DNA from: Rossellomorea sp. AcN35-11
GTDB lineage: Bacteria > Bacillota > Bacilli > Bacillales > Bacillaceae_B
Direction of reading: 5' to 3'
NCBI GenBank assembly: GCA_030388825.1
Contig: CP128835.1
Coordinates: 248,001-312,000 of the forward strand
DNA: 64,000 nt
Part shown: piece after piece, positions 63,545 to 64,000 of the stretch
Position numbering within the stretch: position 1 is the first letter of the stretch
Layout: each line of letters opens with the position of its first letter
Made by a program: the position numbers and the translations under genes
The notes under the pieces: generated by a model
The model's input: the letters and a program-made list of their open reading frames with translations, nothing else
Told to the model about the DNA's origin: nothing
Database searches by the model: none

Positions 63545-63970
63545 CTACAATTGGAACAGGATGACCCCAATCAGCATCATGGAGAGGCCGACACCCTGAC
63601 GCAGCGTCACCGGGATCTTCTCCTCTCCGAACCAGCCGCGTGATTCAATGAGGAAAGCCGTCCCGATCTGGGCAACCAGCAGGATCGCAATCGCTGCTGC
63701 CGGGCCGATCATATGGATCGCTGTCAGTTCCGAGAATACCACAATCACGCCGAATGTGCCCCCGATCAGATACAGTCCCGGCACCTGCCTGAAGCTTTTT
63801 CCTTTTCCATCTCTTACTTTCATATAAATCGCCATGGCGATCACAAAGGCCACCAGGTGGACCATGGAAGTCGTATGCCACCCGCCGATGGCGTCACTCA
63901 TCCTTGCATTGAAGATTCCCTGCATGGTGATGGAGAGCCCTCCGAGTAAAGCAAAAATAGCACCTTTCAT
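63545..63970 (-). CDS. DMT superfamily transporter, YdcZ-like (DUF606)
   Basis: A 141-residue protein with four to five helices: ALLGGLSITMQGIFNARMSD, GVIVVFSELTAIHMIGPAAA and final LSMMLIGVILFQL. Partner of the transporter encoded at 62341. A GGAGGA lies upstream of the ATG. Solute unknown. Confidence 0.85.
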   Translation of the reverse strand: MKGAIFALLGGLSITMQGIFNARMSDAIGGWHTTSMVHLVAFVIAMAIYMKVRDGKGKSFRQVPGLYLIGGTFGVIVVFSELTAIHMIGPAAAIAILLVAQIGTAFLIESRGWFGEEKIPVTLRQGVGLSMMLIGVILFQL

Positions 63971-64000
63971 CGTTCATCCTCCTATTCTTTGTTCTATTAA

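Overview
The window looks like chromosomal DNA of an endospore-forming Gram-positive Bacillaceae. Genes carry strong GGAGG-type ribosome binding sites and GTG/TTG starts. There are sigma-K type promoters, a yybP-ykoY riboswitch, Zur, PerR and PhoP boxes, YheC/D and collagen-like spore proteins, and Bacillus-style ECF sigma/anti-sigma pairs. A Rossellomorea/Bacillus relative is my guess; the genus cannot be fixed from this sequence alone. No rRNA, tRNA, CRISPR array, prophage or complete insertion sequence was seen.

Layout. 0-3.4 kb: an AT-rich azole-modified RiPP (TOMM) cluster with three tandem precursor genes followed by McbB-like, SagB-like and YcaO enzymes; the YcaO gene is frameshifted and runs off the left edge. 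3.6-4.2 kb: gene remnants. 4.3-7.5 kb: housekeeping singletons. 7.5-10.7 kb: a lactococcin-972-type bacteriocin locus. 10.7-11.6 kb: remnants (VanZ, fasciclin). 11.7-13.7 kb: TerC under a Mn riboswitch, and a Cys-rich probable spore protein under a sigma-K promoter. 13.9-15.4 kb: two lipoproteins. 15.7-20 kb: a phosphate-starvation unit phoD-tatC-phoX-tatA behind a PhoP box. 20-23.5 kb: Zur-controlled zinc-free ribosomal proteins S14 and L31, and an ECF sigma/anti-sigma pair. 23.6-29.6 kb: hydrolase, DinB proteins and a TetR/methyltransferase/flavoprotein operon. 29.9-33.3 kb: secreted protein, lipoprotein and ABC transporter. 33.8-38.6 kb: YitT, a collagen-like spore protein, MFS and HAD genes. 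39-43.7 kb: HD phosphohydrolase/P450/hydrolase/MFS operon. 43.8-45.4 kb: second ECF pair. 45.9-53.5 kb: GNAT, CPBP protease-like, HTH, DNA alkylation repair and MFS genes. 53.6-57.7 kb: a sporulation locus with three small related proteins, an Asp/Glu racemase and a Mur-ligase/ATP-grasp fusion. 58-64 kb: katG, arsR-arsI, small enzymes and a transporter-Crp-transporter group.

The two most interesting systems are the TOMM cluster (three near-identical precursors, a complete B/C/D enzyme set, an operator-like palindrome on the start point) and the 53.6-57.7 kb sporulation locus. In the latter, a Mur-ligase module lacking the UDP-sugar binding domain is fused to a YheC/D ATP-grasp module, next to an amino-acid racemase and small SGNS-motif proteins expressed from a sigma-K-like promoter. 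I infer a spore-surface amide-ligation pathway; this is not proven.

Caution: at least nine genes are interrupted by short indels, mostly in homopolymers (YcaO, fasciclin, HEAT-like protein, lipoprotein, two MFS genes plus a third at its 3' end, a small membrane protein, the Mur/ATP-grasp fusion and the racemase). This pattern looks more like residual long-read sequencing error than real decay. These genes are annotated here as full-length but frameshifted.
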